Below, one piece after another: positions 8,410 through 16,988 of a stretch of DNA of 59,615 nt. Source of the DNA: JBFWPF01 sp050250135 (GTDB lineage Bacteria; Chlamydiota; Chlamydiia; Chlamydiales; JAFEGQ01). The stretch is from positions 1 to 59,615 of the forward strand of contig JBFWPF010000011.1 in NCBI GenBank assembly GCA_050250135.1, read 5' to 3'. Each line of letters opens with the position of its first letter. Position 1 is the stretch's first letter. The notes below the pieces were generated by a model. It searched no databases. It saw only the letters and a list, made by a program, of their open reading frames with translations, and was not told where the DNA came from. A program made the position numbers and the translations under genes.

Positions 8410-8769
8410 ATGGAAAGCCCACAAACCGTCCGATTTGTACTGAATCCCGTTCAGGGACCCCAGTACGTGCCAGCCCCGAAAAGCTATGGCTTGGCAGTAG
8501 CCCTGCTTGCACATGCGGGAAAAAACCCCTTAGTCTTTGGCTACGTAGAGGAAGTTAAAGAGGTTGAAGAGATTGAAGGAACACGGGAGATTAAGCAGCT
8601 CTCCACCATGCAGAAGATCGGCGCAGGGATGGCGGGCACTGCCGGTACCCTGAGCTACCTGCTGCCCCTCGGCGCGCTGGCCTACTTCACCGTCGACGCC
8701 GCGACGCTAGCCGCTATCGCTAAGGCGGCCAGCACCGGCCTCTCGAAGGTCATTCGGCTAGTTGCCTAA
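8410..8769 (+). CDS. Small hypothetical protein with hydrophobic C-terminal half
   Basis: 119 aa, preceded by a good ribosome site (GAGGAG, 8399-8404). I do not recognise it. The N-terminal third is polar with VRFVLNPVQGPQYVPAP. A charged EEVKEVEEIEGTREIK segment lies around residue 46-60. Residues 65-110 are small and hydrophobic with many Ala/Gly (GAGMAGTAGTLSYLLPLGALAYF), consistent with one or two membrane-associated helices. It has its own strong promoter and a strong hairpin just downstream, so it forms an independent, possibly highly expressed unit. No operon partner is visible. Confidence 0.6.
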   Translation: MESPQTVRFVLNPVQGPQYVPAPKSYGLAVALLAHAGKNPLVFGYVEEVKEVEEIEGTREIKQLSTMQKIGAGMAGTAGTLSYLLPLGALAYFTVDAATLAAIAKAASTGLSKVIRLVA

Positions 8770-8773
8770 TCGG

Positions 8774-9007
8774 CTAAGGGACCTCCGCACCCTGCGGAGG
8801 TCCCCTCTTTCGCTCACGCACCCCCTTCACAAGACAGATCGTCCCATTGAATAGCAGCCCCGCCGTCAGAAGGCGAGAGCCACCCTTAAAGTACTGGTGC
8901 AGACCAGCCACAGTGGCTAAAGCCCCTAAAGCGACCCAAAAGCGGGGATCGGGAGGATAACCCCCCTTACCCAGGATGCCAGATTCGGTAGGACCTATGC
9001 TCTCCAT
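8774..9007 (-). CDS. Small putative membrane protein
   Basis: 77 aa, not recognised. Two hydrophobic stretches (FWVALGALATVAGL and LLTAGLLFNGTICLV) suggest two membrane helices, followed by a basic tail (KGVRERKRG). Its last codons run through the hairpin at 8778-8804 that also serves the convergent gene, ending 4 bases from that gene's stop. No strong Shine-Dalgarno sequence precedes the ATG, so the call is moderate. Confidence 0.45.
   Translation of the reverse strand: MESIGPTESGILGKGGYPPDPRFWVALGALATVAGLHQYFKGGSRLLTAGLLFNGTICLVKGVRERKRGPPQGAEVP
8778..8810 (+). terminator. Hairpin terminator after the small hypothetical gene
   Basis: A perfect 12 bp stem (GGGACCTCCGCA, 8778-8789, with its complement at 8793-8804) and a 3-base loop, followed by CTCTTT. 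It lies 8 bases after the stop at 8769. It also falls within the 3' end of the opposite-strand gene 8774-9007. Confidence 0.7.
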
Positions 9008-9130
9008 AATGGCTATATAATAAAGGGATAACCCGCTTTTGTGTAGTAAAATAACTACTATTTAGTTTGTTAGGTCTGTGTATCAATTAAAGTATTTATT
9101 TTAATATAGTGAGGGTACAAGGAGTTCAGC

Positions 9131-11230
9131 ATGCTAGCCCGAGATCCCCACACCCTTGAGGAGGCGATGGAGGCGCTGACCACCTTCGCCGAGATGGATG
9201 AGAGGGCCGACCTCTACGAGCTGACCCACGACCTAAAGGAAGATGAGGCCCATCAGGGGGTGATGGACTGGCTGACCGATTTCGACCCCGAGCATGCGGT
9301 GCAGATGATCCGCCGCCTCTTCCGCATCGTCCTCGACCACGCACGGCAGATCTCTGGGGAGCTGCGGACCGGCTCGGAGCGGGAGCGGATGGCCCAAGGG
9401 CTCAACATGATGATGGCGATCGCCGGAGAGGCAGCCCGCCGCCTCGACCACATCGCGGTCCTGGTCTACGGGATGAGCGAGGGGTCGATCACCCACCTGA
9501 AAGAGTACCGAGAGCTGCGCTCCTTCTACCTGAAGAACATCGTGAAGGAGACGCGGGAGATCCGTAAGGGGAAACGCCCCCTTAGGGATCAGCGGATTGA
9601 GGAGGCGACGGTCGACTTCGATGAGGTCAAGGGGGACACCGACTACGAGCTCCTCTACCTCCAGAAGGGACCTGGGCAGGACTTTTTGAGCCCGGGCCTT
9701 GCCCAAAACATCCGGCTAGCGGTCGACTTTGGCTCATCGCTCGAGTTTGTGGAGGGGGATCCGCTGATCCATGTCCAGAGCTGGTTCGATGGGGTTCAGC
9801 AGCGGGCAGCAGAGGTTCTGGTAAAGGGGACCAGTCAGCAGCTCTCGACCTTTTTCCAGCGAGCAGGGGCGGGGCTGGAGAGCCCCCTCTGCAGCGCACT
9901 CAAGAATGCGACAACAGCGCTGATGCTAGCGGCTAATGCGGATAACCGCCTCCCCAACGGGCCGGTGAAGGCCTGCTTCCAGTACTTTGCCGACTTCCAG
10001 CACTTCCTGAGGGGGATACTGGAGTCGCGCGAGTACCAGCGGCTGGTCGCCTACCCCCCTACGGAGGGGGAGAGCTGGCTCTATGCCGCTCACGAACTGA
10101 TTGGAACCCTCCTCTACCACCTCTACACCCAGGTGGAGCTCCATCAGGAGATGCTGGGGGTGGTGGGGCAGATCATCCGCTCAGGGCCGGCCCACGCCGG
10201 GCGGGGCTACCAGCGGGGCCATGTGGCCGAGCAGCTCTTTGAGGACTACGAAGCGGTCGAGATCGCCCTCTCCCGCCATCCGAGCGGCCCCCTCTTTAAG
10301 GCGGTCGACCTGTTGCGGGAGGAGGAGGAGCGGACCCTCGACCTCCTTGAGCAGGGGAATATCCCCTACAAGATCTGTGACCTCGAGGTGGAGGAGAAAA
10401 AGGTCGCCCTGCTAAGGGTTCCGTCGCCGACCCGGCAGGAGTTTATCCAAAATGCGCTGGTCAACGAGGAGTTCAAGGGCTTTTTCCGCCACAACTGGCG
10501 GGAGGCCTTTGTGATGCTCAGCTACGAGGACCGCCTCTCCTGGAAGGGGCAGGCGCGGGCCCTTGTGCTCGAGCACCTGCAAGAGATCGACCCGGCCAAG
10601 GGGCTCCTCCATGTGGTGACCCTCTCCAAGGACAGCGAATTCTACCACCAGCGGGGGCTCTACAAGGAGCATGAGGTCGCCTCGGTCTTCCTGGAGCACT
10701 TTGCCCACCAGCTGGCTAGCTCCCGCGGCTACCACTTCTCCGAGGTGATGAGGGAGCTCCTCTTCCCCGAGTTTGTCCCCGCTATGCTCCAGACGGTGCA
10801 CACCCTCTTCTTTGAGGGGAAAGAGCGCCTATCTAGGGCTGAGCGGCTCGACTTTATCGAGATTGCCTACCTCTTCTTGGAGCTCAAGATCCTCGACCTG
10901 ATCCGCCCCCGCCACTTTAGCTTTACCTGCAAAGACGGCGTCGATACCTCGATGGGGGCGAGCGCTGCCCTCTATGCGGGCCTGAAGATCCTCCTTGAGC
11001 ATGAGTGGGAGATAGGGGACCGGGCGAAGCTCTGGTCGATGGTCTTTGTCCCCTCGCTCCTCTTCCGGGAGCGGGCGATGCAGAAGGGGCGCTTTGAGCG
11101 GCTCCACAGCTGCCTTAGGCGGCTAGAGGGGGCGGTCACCCACCATAGCGCCGGCGGCACCCGCCACCTCCTCCACGAGCAGCTCGCCCCCCTCTACGAG
11201 TTCGACCTCTTCTCCACCCTAACCCATTGA
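9131..11230 (+). CDS. Large conserved chlamydial-type hypothetical protein
   Basis: 699 aa, soluble, acidic and mainly alpha-helical, with no signal peptide or membrane segment. A good ribosome site (AAGGAG, about 9119-9124) precedes the ATG. I recognise no catalytic motif. The N-terminus begins with a short helical repeat-like part (EEAMEALTTFAEMDERADLYELTHDLKEDEAH cannot be assigned to a family). C. trachomatis has a hypothetical gene of similar size (CT837, from memory) upstream of the two LptF/G-type permease genes, tilS and ftsH. The same neighbours follow here, so I infer it is that orthologue. If so, it is a phylum-specific gene of unknown role kept beside LPS-export genes. Confidence 0.6.
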   Translation: MLARDPHTLEEAMEALTTFAEMDERADLYELTHDLKEDEAHQGVMDWLTDFDPEHAVQMIRRLFRIVLDHARQISGELRTGSERERMAQGLNMMMAIAGEAARRLDHIAVLVYGMSEGSITHLKEYRELRSFYLKNIVKETREIRKGKRPLRDQRIEEATVDFDEVKGDTDYELLYLQKGPGQDFLSPGLAQNIRLAVDFGSSLEFVEGDPLIHVQSWFDGVQQRAAEVLVKGTSQQLSTFFQRAGAGLESPLCSALKNATTALMLAANADNRLPNGPVKACFQYFADFQHFLRGILESREYQRLVAYPPTEGESWLYAAHELIGTLLYHLYTQVELHQEMLGVVGQIIRSGPAHAGRGYQRGHVAEQLFEDYEAVEIALSRHPSGPLFKAVDLLREEEERTLDLLEQGNIPYKICDLEVEEKKVALLRVPSPTRQEFIQNALVNEEFKGFFRHNWREAFVMLSYEDRLSWKGQARALVLEHLQEIDPAKGLLHVVTLSKDSEFYHQRGLYKEHEVASVFLEHFAHQLASSRGYHFSEVMRELLFPEFVPAMLQTVHTLFFEGKERLSRAERLDFIEIAYLFLELKILDLIRPRHFSFTCKDGVDTSMGASAALYAGLKILLEHEWEIGDRAKLWSMVFVPSLLFRERAMQKGRFERLHSCLRRLEGAVTHHSAGGTRHLLHEQLAPLYEFDLFSTLTH

Positions 11231-11249
11231 TAATGAACCGGTGTTGATT

Positions 11250-11293
11250 TTACTCAGAGCATTGAGTAAAATTACTCAGAGCATTGAGTAAAA
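11250..11293. promoter_or_regulatory. Two tandem 22-base palindromic repeats before the DUF4143 ATPase
   Basis: The 22-base unit TTACTCAGAGCATTGAGTAAAA occurs twice head to tail (11250-11271 and 11272-11293). Each unit holds an inverted repeat, TTACTCA and TGAGTAA, with about 6 bases between. The second copy ends 8 bases before the probable ATG at 11302. This placement suggests a repressor operator or a translational control hairpin. Confidence 0.7.
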
Positions 11294-11301
11294 TCGGATT
11301 T

Positions 11302-12501
11302 ATGAAGAAAAGGCCTGTATTTGAGTCACTTGTGCGCCGGCTGCGGGAGCCCCGTCGTTTTATTCAGGTCCTGATCGGCCCCCGTCAGGTCGGTAAAACG
11401 ACATTGGCCCTTCAAGTGGCCGAGACGTTGAAACGGCCTTGCCATTACGTGACAGCCGATTTAGCGACGTTGCAGGATACGGCCTGGATCGAGCAGCAGT
11501 GGGAGGTAGCCCGTAGGCAGATTGATGCCAAGCGGGGGGGTCTCTTGGTTATCGATGAGGTGCAAAAGGTCCCCCATTGGTCGAATATGATCAAAGCGCT
11601 GTGGGATCGCGATAGCCGCGATGGGGTTAACTTGACGGTGATGATCCTAGGCTCTTCTCCTTGGCTCATGCAAAAGGGGCTTGCGGAAAGCCTAGCGGGC
11701 CGCTTTGAGATCATTCCCGTGACCCATTGGAGCTATAGTGAAATGGCCGAGAGTTTTGATTGGCCACTCGATCACTACCTCTACTTTGGCGGGTACCCGG
11801 GCAGTGCACCCTTTGCCGACCCGCAAGAGGTAGCCCGTTGGGTGGCCTACATCAACGACTCGCTAGTGGAAACGACCCTCTCCCGAGATATCCTGTTGAT
11901 GACTCAGGTCAATAAACCGGCGCTCCTTCGCCGCATTTTCCAGTTTGCCTGCACCTACTCGGGCCAGATCCTCTCCTACAACAAAATGGTAGGGCAGCTG
12001 CAGGATGCGGGGAATACGACGACAGTAGCCCACTACCTAGAGCTGCTGGAAGGGGCGGGCCTTGTATGTGGCCTTGAGAAGTTTGCGATGGAGAGGGTGC
12101 GGCGCCGCGGAAGCAGCCCGAAGTTGATGGTCCTGAATACGGCCCTTCTGACAGCCCAATCGGGAAAAAGCTATCGAGAGGCCAAGGAGGATAGGGTTTT
12201 TTGGGGGCGGCTGGTCGAGTCGGCGGTTGGAGCTTACCTCCTAAACGGGATCCGGGGAACGCCAATCGAGCTCTTCTATTGGCGTGAGGGGCAGGAGGAG
12301 GTCGACTTTGTGCTGCGGAAGGGAGATACCCTGGTTGCTATCGAGGTGAAGAGTAACCACGATACTCTAGCCAAATCGGGCATGGGCACTTTTGTGAAGC
12401 GGTTTTCTCCTAACCGGATCCTGCTGGTAGGGGATGCAGGAATTCCGCTAGAGCGGTTTCTCAAGACCCCTGTTTCCGACCTTCTGGGTACGCCCTCATA
12501 A
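11302..12501 (+). CDS. AAA_14 / DUF4143 ATPase
   Basis: A P-loop ATPase of about 399 aa, of the family usually annotated as ATP-binding protein with DUF4143. Walker A is GPRQVGKTT near residue 27 and Walker B is LLVIDEVQK. A SSPWLMQKGLAESLAGRF segment is typical of AAA_14. The C-terminal DUF4143 part ends with VDFVLRKGDTLVAIEVKS, a PD-(D/E)XK-like motif. The function of the family is not settled; such genes are scattered, horizontally transferred singletons. I chose the ATG at 11302 because the longer TTG start at 11284 lies inside the palindromic repeat. It interrupts the order expected between the CT837-like gene and the lpt genes, which supports insertion. Confidence 0.82.
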   Translation: MKKRPVFESLVRRLREPRRFIQVLIGPRQVGKTTLALQVAETLKRPCHYVTADLATLQDTAWIEQQWEVARRQIDAKRGGLLVIDEVQKVPHWSNMIKALWDRDSRDGVNLTVMILGSSPWLMQKGLAESLAGRFEIIPVTHWSYSEMAESFDWPLDHYLYFGGYPGSAPFADPQEVARWVAYINDSLVETTLSRDILLMTQVNKPALLRRIFQFACTYSGQILSYNKMVGQLQDAGNTTTVAHYLELLEGAGLVCGLEKFAMERVRRRGSSPKLMVLNTALLTAQSGKSYREAKEDRVFWGRLVESAVGAYLLNGIRGTPIELFYWREGQEEVDFVLRKGDTLVAIEVKSNHDTLAKSGMGTFVKRFSPNRILLVGDAGIPLERFLKTPVSDLLGTPS

Positions 12502-12593
12502 AGTTCTGGTGTCATCCTCTTGGCCGCATCGGTCATCTTGTTGATCTCGACTCGCTAAGAGGCCGCCTGCCATAACTTTCTGAGAACGTACCC

Positions 12594-13625
12594 TTATGGG
12601 GTGATCTCTCGCTCCACGCGGGGTCCGATGACGGAGAGGGTCTCGTGGGCGGAGCGGCCTGAGGAGGCGGCAAAGGCCTCGAGGGGATGCTCCCGATCAA
12701 ACAGGACCACGGGATCACCCACGGCAGGGTGAGGCACGTCGGTGAGATCACACATCGTAAAGTCCATCGTCCGGGCCACTATCGGGGCAGGGGCGCCGTT
12801 GATGTAAAGGGTCCCCCTAAGAGGCATCCCGTCGTGATAGCCGAGGGGAATCACCCCAATCGGTGTGGCGTGCGGCGCCGTAAACTGGGCCTCGTAGCCG
12901 ACGCTCTCCCCCTTGCCGCAATGCTGGATGGCGGCTAAGTGGGTGGTGAGGGCGACCGCTGGGGTGAGAGTAAGGGGAGGGTTGGCGAGCTTGTGAAAGC
13001 CGTAGAGGGCAGCGCCGATCCTGACAAGGTTGGCTTCTGGGAGGGAGAAGCGGAGTGCGCCGGCTGAATTGAGGGCGTGCCGATAGGGAGCGTCGATCTG
13101 GTGGCAGAGGGTGCGGAATTGGGCGAGCTGGTTGCGGGTCTCGTCGTCATGGGTGGGGAGGGTGGAGGAGGGGAGGTGGGTCATGAGCCCCCTGATGTGG
13201 TCGGGTTGGGGGAGGGCATCTGGGGAGCAACCGAGCCGGTTGAGGCCAAGGTTAACGTAGAGGTGGACAGGGAGGCGGGCAGCGGTAAAGGCCTCCGCCT
13301 GCTCGGGGGTAAAGCAGGTGGGCTCGAGCCGGTACTCGGCTGCAAGGGGGGCCTCCTCGGGAGGGCAGTAGTAGACGAGGATATCCCCTCGGATTCCCCC
13401 CTCACGGAGGGCAATCCCTTCGGCGATGGTGGCGACGCCAAAGTAGGAGATGCCGAGCTCTTGGAAGAGGTGGCTGGCGAGGAGGAGTCCTGTGCCGTAG
13501 CCGTTCCCCTTGACCATGGCCATGATGGCGCACCCCTTGGGCAGGAGGGCGCGCAGGGTGGCGAGGTTCGCCTCAGCAGCGCTGCGGGAGAGGGTGAGCC
13601 GGCTGGTTGTGGTCGTCGTTTTCAT
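12594..13625 (-). CDS. alr: Alanine racemase
   Basis: 343 aa, a PLP-dependent racemase that makes D-alanine for peptidoglycan. The PLP lysine is in VKGNGYG (Lys39); the family usually reads VKADAYGHG, so this site is atypical. The C-terminal catalytic tyrosine is in SVGYEAQF. VRIGAALYG and MTHLPS correspond to VRPGIALYG and MTHFA. Length is normal to slightly short. Its ATG overlaps the stop of the upstream LptG-like gene (ATGA), so it is the third gene of an lptF-lptG-alr operon. Chlamydiaceae are thought to lack alr and to use GlyA instead, so its presence fits a non-Chlamydiaceae lineage. Confidence 0.85.
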   Translation of the reverse strand: MKTTTTTSRLTLSRSAAEANLATLRALLPKGCAIMAMVKGNGYGTGLLLASHLFQELGISYFGVATIAEGIALREGGIRGDILVYYCPPEEAPLAAEYRLEPTCFTPEQAEAFTAARLPVHLYVNLGLNRLGCSPDALPQPDHIRGLMTHLPSSTLPTHDDETRNQLAQFRTLCHQIDAPYRHALNSAGALRFSLPEANLVRIGAALYGFHKLANPPLTLTPAVALTTHLAAIQHCGKGESVGYEAQFTAPHATPIGVIPLGYHDGMPLRGTLYINGAPAPIVARTMDFTMCDLTDVPHPAVGDPVVLFDREHPLEAFAASSGRSAHETLSVIGPRVEREITP

Positions 13626-14662
13626 AGTGAGCCTAGTCTTACTGTACGCAGGCCAATCAGGGCAAATAGGGCGGCAAGGGGGCTCCAGATGGCGACTGCA
13701 GGGGGGAGAGTGTGGTGAGTGCCCAGAATGGCGGCGGCATCCATCAGCGTGGCAAGGGAGAGGAAAAGGCCGATAGAGAGGGCGTAGATGAGGAAGACCG
13801 CCTTTTGGCGAGAAAAGGAGAGGCAGAATGGGGCGGGGCCAAGGATAGCGAGGAGGCAGATGAGGGGCTGGGCAAGTTTTTGGTGGAGGGTGGTGGCGAG
13901 CTCAGCGCCGTAGTCGGTGTGGCCCCTAGGTTGGCGCGCCAGGGTGAGGAGGGGGAGCTGGTCAGGAGGGGCAAGGGGCTTGGGGAGCTTGCCATGGGCG
14001 AGGGGAAGGCCCTCCAGAGGGGCTCTGGGAGCCCTTTTGGCTAGAGTAAGCGCTCCTTGCGCGCCCCGCTGGAGGTAGTCGACGTTTAGACCGATAGGTG
14101 ACCCGCCAAGCTCTAGCTCTTCGATATGGACGATCTCCTTTGGTCCCCGTATCCAGAAAAGGTCGTGGAGGCGGTCCCCCTCCCTCTTGGCGTAGAGGAG
14201 CGTTGAGCCGTCGGCAAGGGCGATCTGGTAAAGCCCCGGCTCTCCACCCTTGTGGCGTAGGTAATGTCCCTCAAAGCGCTCGATCGCCCGGGTCGCTCTG
14301 GGGTAAAGGAGCTCCTCGTTGGCGTAGAGGGAGAGGATGACGAGGGTCGCCGCCAGGAGGAGGGGGGAGAGGAGGCGGCGCATCGGCACTCCGCTGCTGA
14401 GAAGAGCAACCGTCTCTCCCCGTATCGTGAGGGTGGTAAGGACCTTGATTCCAGCGATAAGGAGGGAGAAGGGGAGGAGGAGGGCGGCCCGCTTGGAAAA
14501 TTGAGCGAGGTAGTAGCGGAGGAGCTGATCGCCAGAGACGAGGCCGAGAAGCTTGCTGTGGAGGGAGAGGTCGATCACCACAAAGAGGAGGTAGAGGGCG
14601 GCGGTGGTAAATGCAACCATCTTGGCCGTCTCGTAAAAGAAGTAGCGCTGCCAGAGCTTCAT
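13622..14662 (-). CDS. lptG: LptF/LptG-type lipopolysaccharide export permease (second of pair)
   Basis: 346 aa from the ATG at 14662, which has an AAGGGGGA ribosome site and overlaps the previous stop as ATGA. The open frame extends further upstream but that part is low-complexity shadow. The YjgP/YjgQ family layout is clear: two or three hydrophobic helices at the N-terminus (MVAFTTAALYLLFVVIDLSL, then ALLLPFSLLIAGIKVL), the cytosolic coupling segment RGETVALLSSGVPMRRLL, a soluble periplasmic part (about 130-230), and three C-terminal helices. With LptF and the LptB ATPase it extracts LPS from the inner membrane. Which of the two is LptF or LptG is assigned only by position. Confidence 0.8.
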   Translation of the reverse strand: MKLWQRYFFYETAKMVAFTTAALYLLFVVIDLSLHSKLLGLVSGDQLLRYYLAQFSKRAALLLPFSLLIAGIKVLTTLTIRGETVALLSSGVPMRRLLSPLLLAATLVILSLYANEELLYPRATRAIERFEGHYLRHKGGEPGLYQIALADGSTLLYAKREGDRLHDLFWIRGPKEIVHIEELELGGSPIGLNVDYLQRGAQGALTLAKRAPRAPLEGLPLAHGKLPKPLAPPDQLPLLTLARQPRGHTDYGAELATTLHQKLAQPLICLLAILGPAPFCLSFSRQKAVFLIYALSIGLFLSLATLMDAAAILGTHHTLPPAVAIWSPLAALFALIGLRTVRLGSL

Positions 14663-15729
14663 GACATCCCCCTTGTAGTCCGCTTTAGGGCCCAGAGGGA
14701 GAGGGGGACGATCAGGGCATGGGGAAGGAGGAAGAGGGTAGCGGCGAGAGGGAGCCCGGAGGTCCCCATGCCGACCGAAAAGCTGGCGATAAAGAGGGCG
14801 GTGAGGAGGATCACGGCCCCCGTTCTCCACCGGGCGTGGCGCCGCCCCCCCTCCATCCCAAAGGCACACCCCATCAGGGTAAAGGTAAGGGCCGCAAGGC
14901 CGAGGGAGAGGCGCCGGAAGATGTCGGCCATGTCGCGGCTAAAGGTGGCGGGGTCCTCCCCGATTTTGGCCAGCAGCAGGCCGAGCTTGAGGTGGCTGTT
15001 TTTAAAGACCGAGCCGATCTGCCGGGTTAGCGAAGCAAAGCTGGCAAGAGGGGTGGTGGCCAATTCCTGACTGTCGATCACGAGAGTAGACCCATCAAGA
15101 GAGGTCACTAGCGATGCTCCCTCCAGGATGAGGGATCCCTCTTGAGAGAGGGCCCGGTCGGCCGACAGGAGAGCAAGCCTGCCGCTTGCGGGATTGGGGC
15201 AAACAAAGGTGAGGTTTTTCGCCTCCTCACCCACCACTACCGTCTCCATATCGACGTAGGGGCGGGAGAGGCCGATCAGCTGCCCGTTTTGGAGGAGGTG
15301 GAGGGGGTTGACCGCCCCGGCCTCCCCCTCCATCTGCCGAGCGACCATCCGGCAGTGGGTCGCTAGCTCCGAGGCAACAAAAAAATTCACTAGGGCCATC
15401 ACCGCTCCGGCGATCAGGATGGGGGCGGTGATCTGCCGAAGGGCAAGCCCCGAGGCCCTAAGCGCCCTTAGCTCACCGCTTTGGGAGAGGCGCTGAAAGA
15501 GGAGGATCGAGCCGATCAGGCAGGAGATAGGAAGGGCCAGGGGGAGGACGTAGGGGATCAGGAAGAGGGCAAAGGCGGCCAATTGCTTAAAACCGGTCCC
15601 CAAGGCGGCAAACTGGGCAATCTGCTTGGCCCGGCTGACAAAGAGGATCGCAATAAAGGTCACCGTCGAAAGGGTGAGCACTTTGACATACCGATTTAAA
15701 AGATAGCGCCAGATAATAGGGAGCGGCAT
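14659..15729 (-). CDS. lptF: LptF/LptG-type lipopolysaccharide export permease (first of pair)
   Basis: 356 aa from the ATG at 15729. A longer frame starts at 15768 but would overlap the start of the divergent tilS. Features: N-terminal helix IWRYLLNRYVKVLTLSTVTFIAILFVS, helices PYVLPLALPISCLIGSILLF, coupling motif SGELRALRASGLALRQI, a periplasmic beta-rich domain at about 135-260, and C-terminal helices ending FLLPHALIVPLSLWALK. It is the inner-membrane partner of the next gene in LPS export and heads the operon lptF-lptG-alr. The divergent start of tilS is 17 bases away, so the two promoters probably overlap inside coding DNA. Confidence 0.8.
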   Translation of the reverse strand: MPLPIIWRYLLNRYVKVLTLSTVTFIAILFVSRAKQIAQFAALGTGFKQLAAFALFLIPYVLPLALPISCLIGSILLFQRLSQSGELRALRASGLALRQITAPILIAGAVMALVNFFVASELATHCRMVARQMEGEAGAVNPLHLLQNGQLIGLSRPYVDMETVVVGEEAKNLTFVCPNPASGRLALLSADRALSQEGSLILEGASLVTSLDGSTLVIDSQELATTPLASFASLTRQIGSVFKNSHLKLGLLLAKIGEDPATFSRDMADIFRRLSLGLAALTFTLMGCAFGMEGGRRHARWRTGAVILLTALFIASFSVGMGTSGLPLAATLFLLPHALIVPLSLWALKRTTRGMS

Positions 15730-15746
15730 AACAACACGATACCACC

Positions 15747-16988
15747 TTGGAAAGGGCAGCTCAAGCACTCCACCACTTTTTGAAAGAGCGGCACGACGGA
15801 CGCCCTTTGTTGGCCGCTATCTCGGGCGGATCCGATTCGCTCGCCCTCCTCCACCTCCTAGCGGCCTCCCCTTACCGGCCCTTTGTCCAGGTGGTCCACA
15901 TCGACCATGGGTGGCGCGAGGGGAGCGGCCGGGAAGGGGAGGAGGTGGCCAGGCTGGCCGAGCAGCTAGCCCTTCCCTGCCACCAGGTCGCCGTAGCGCT
16001 AAGCCCCACCGAACTCGGCGCCCGAGAGCAGCGCCTAGAGGTATATAAGCATTTACTAGATAAAACGGGGGCTCAGGCGGTCCTCCTGGCCCACCATCGG
16101 GACGATCTCTCAGAGACCGTTTTCAAGCGGCTGGTGGAGGGGGCCTCCCTTGCCAAGCTGGCCACAATGGGTCCAGAGGCTATTGTGGAGGGGGTTTTGC
16201 TGTGGCGCCCCCTCCTCCCCTTTAGCCGCAAGGAGCTGGCTCACTTCCCCCCGATCGCCTCCGATCCGACCAACACCAGTACCCGCTACCACAGGGGGCG
16301 GCTGCGCTCCGAGCTCTTCCCCTTTCTGGAGGGCTCGTTAGGGCGCCCCATCGCCCCCAACCTGGCCCGCCTCTCAGGCGAGGCGGCCCTCCTTACCGAC
16401 TATCTCGACGAGGAGGCGGCGCCCTACCTAGAGACCCTTCGGGAGGGCCCTTTAGGGTGTTGCCTTGAGCTGGCCTCGCCGCCCCACCCCTTCCTCCTCG
16501 CCCATCTGGTGCGCCGGTTTGCCGAGAGGGTAGGAAAGGTCCTCTCCCGTGAGGAGGTAGAGGGGGCAGTTGCCCTCCTTAGGTCGGGAGCGGCCAATCG
16601 GACGATCGGGGGCCTCTCCCTTGATCGCGGCCGCCTCCTTTTCCTGCGGCCACCTCTACAGGTCCCCCCACAGCCCCTCGCCCTTGGAACTCATCGCCAC
16701 GGCCCCTGGGAGGTGACCGTCGAGCCGGCATCAGGGGCCCGCTGCTCGGGCTGGGAGGGGTTTTGGAAGGGGAGGGTAGAGACGGTGGTGCCCGAAGGGG
16801 AGTACACCCTGGTTTCCTATCCGGGGGGGCGAAGGCTCAGTCGCCTCCTGACCGCCCACAAGGTACCGGCCCCTCTCCGAATGGCCCTACCCACTCTAGT
16901 CGAGCGGGCAACGGGGGAGCCGATCTGGTGGTGGGCGGTAAACCGGTCGGGGTGGAAAATCTCCCTTGAGCTTACTCAGGGCGTGTAA
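15747..16988 (+). CDS. tilS: tRNA(Ile)-lysidine synthetase TilS
   Basis: 413 aa. The N-terminal PP-loop ATP pyrophosphatase motif AISGGSDSLALLHLL lies near residue 23, followed by VVHIDHGWREGSGREGEEV and LLAHHRDDLSETVFKRL, all typical of TilS. The enzyme puts lysine on C34 of the AUA-reading tRNA-Ile. The C-terminal substrate-binding domains are present. A TTG at 15747 is the only early start, because an in-frame TAA lies at 15729-15731. The final residues TQGV and the stop codon are supplied by the palindromic repeat at 16979-17046. tilS lies before ftsH as in Chlamydia, with a toxin-antitoxin pair inserted between them. Confidence 0.9.
   Translation: MERAAQALHHFLKERHDGRPLLAAISGGSDSLALLHLLAASPYRPFVQVVHIDHGWREGSGREGEEVARLAEQLALPCHQVAVALSPTELGAREQRLEVYKHLLDKTGAQAVLLAHHRDDLSETVFKRLVEGASLAKLATMGPEAIVEGVLLWRPLLPFSRKELAHFPPIASDPTNTSTRYHRGRLRSELFPFLEGSLGRPIAPNLARLSGEAALLTDYLDEEAAPYLETLREGPLGCCLELASPPHPFLLAHLVRRFAERVGKVLSREEVEGAVALLRSGAANRTIGGLSLDRGRLLFLRPPLQVPPQPLALGTHRHGPWEVTVEPASGARCSGWEGFWKGRVETVVPEGEYTLVSYPGGRRLSRLLTAHKVPAPLRMALPTLVERATGEPIWWWAVNRSGWKISLELTQGV

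Noticed and set aside
8297..8512. 71-codon minus-strand ORF upstream of the small hypothetical gene
   Set aside because: It overlaps a clear promoter and the start of the opposite gene; composition reflects the AT-rich leader.
14264..15070. 268-codon open frame antisense to the lptF/lptG genes
   Set aside because: Shadow of two well-supported membrane proteins; Glu/Gly/Arg-rich nonsense sequence.
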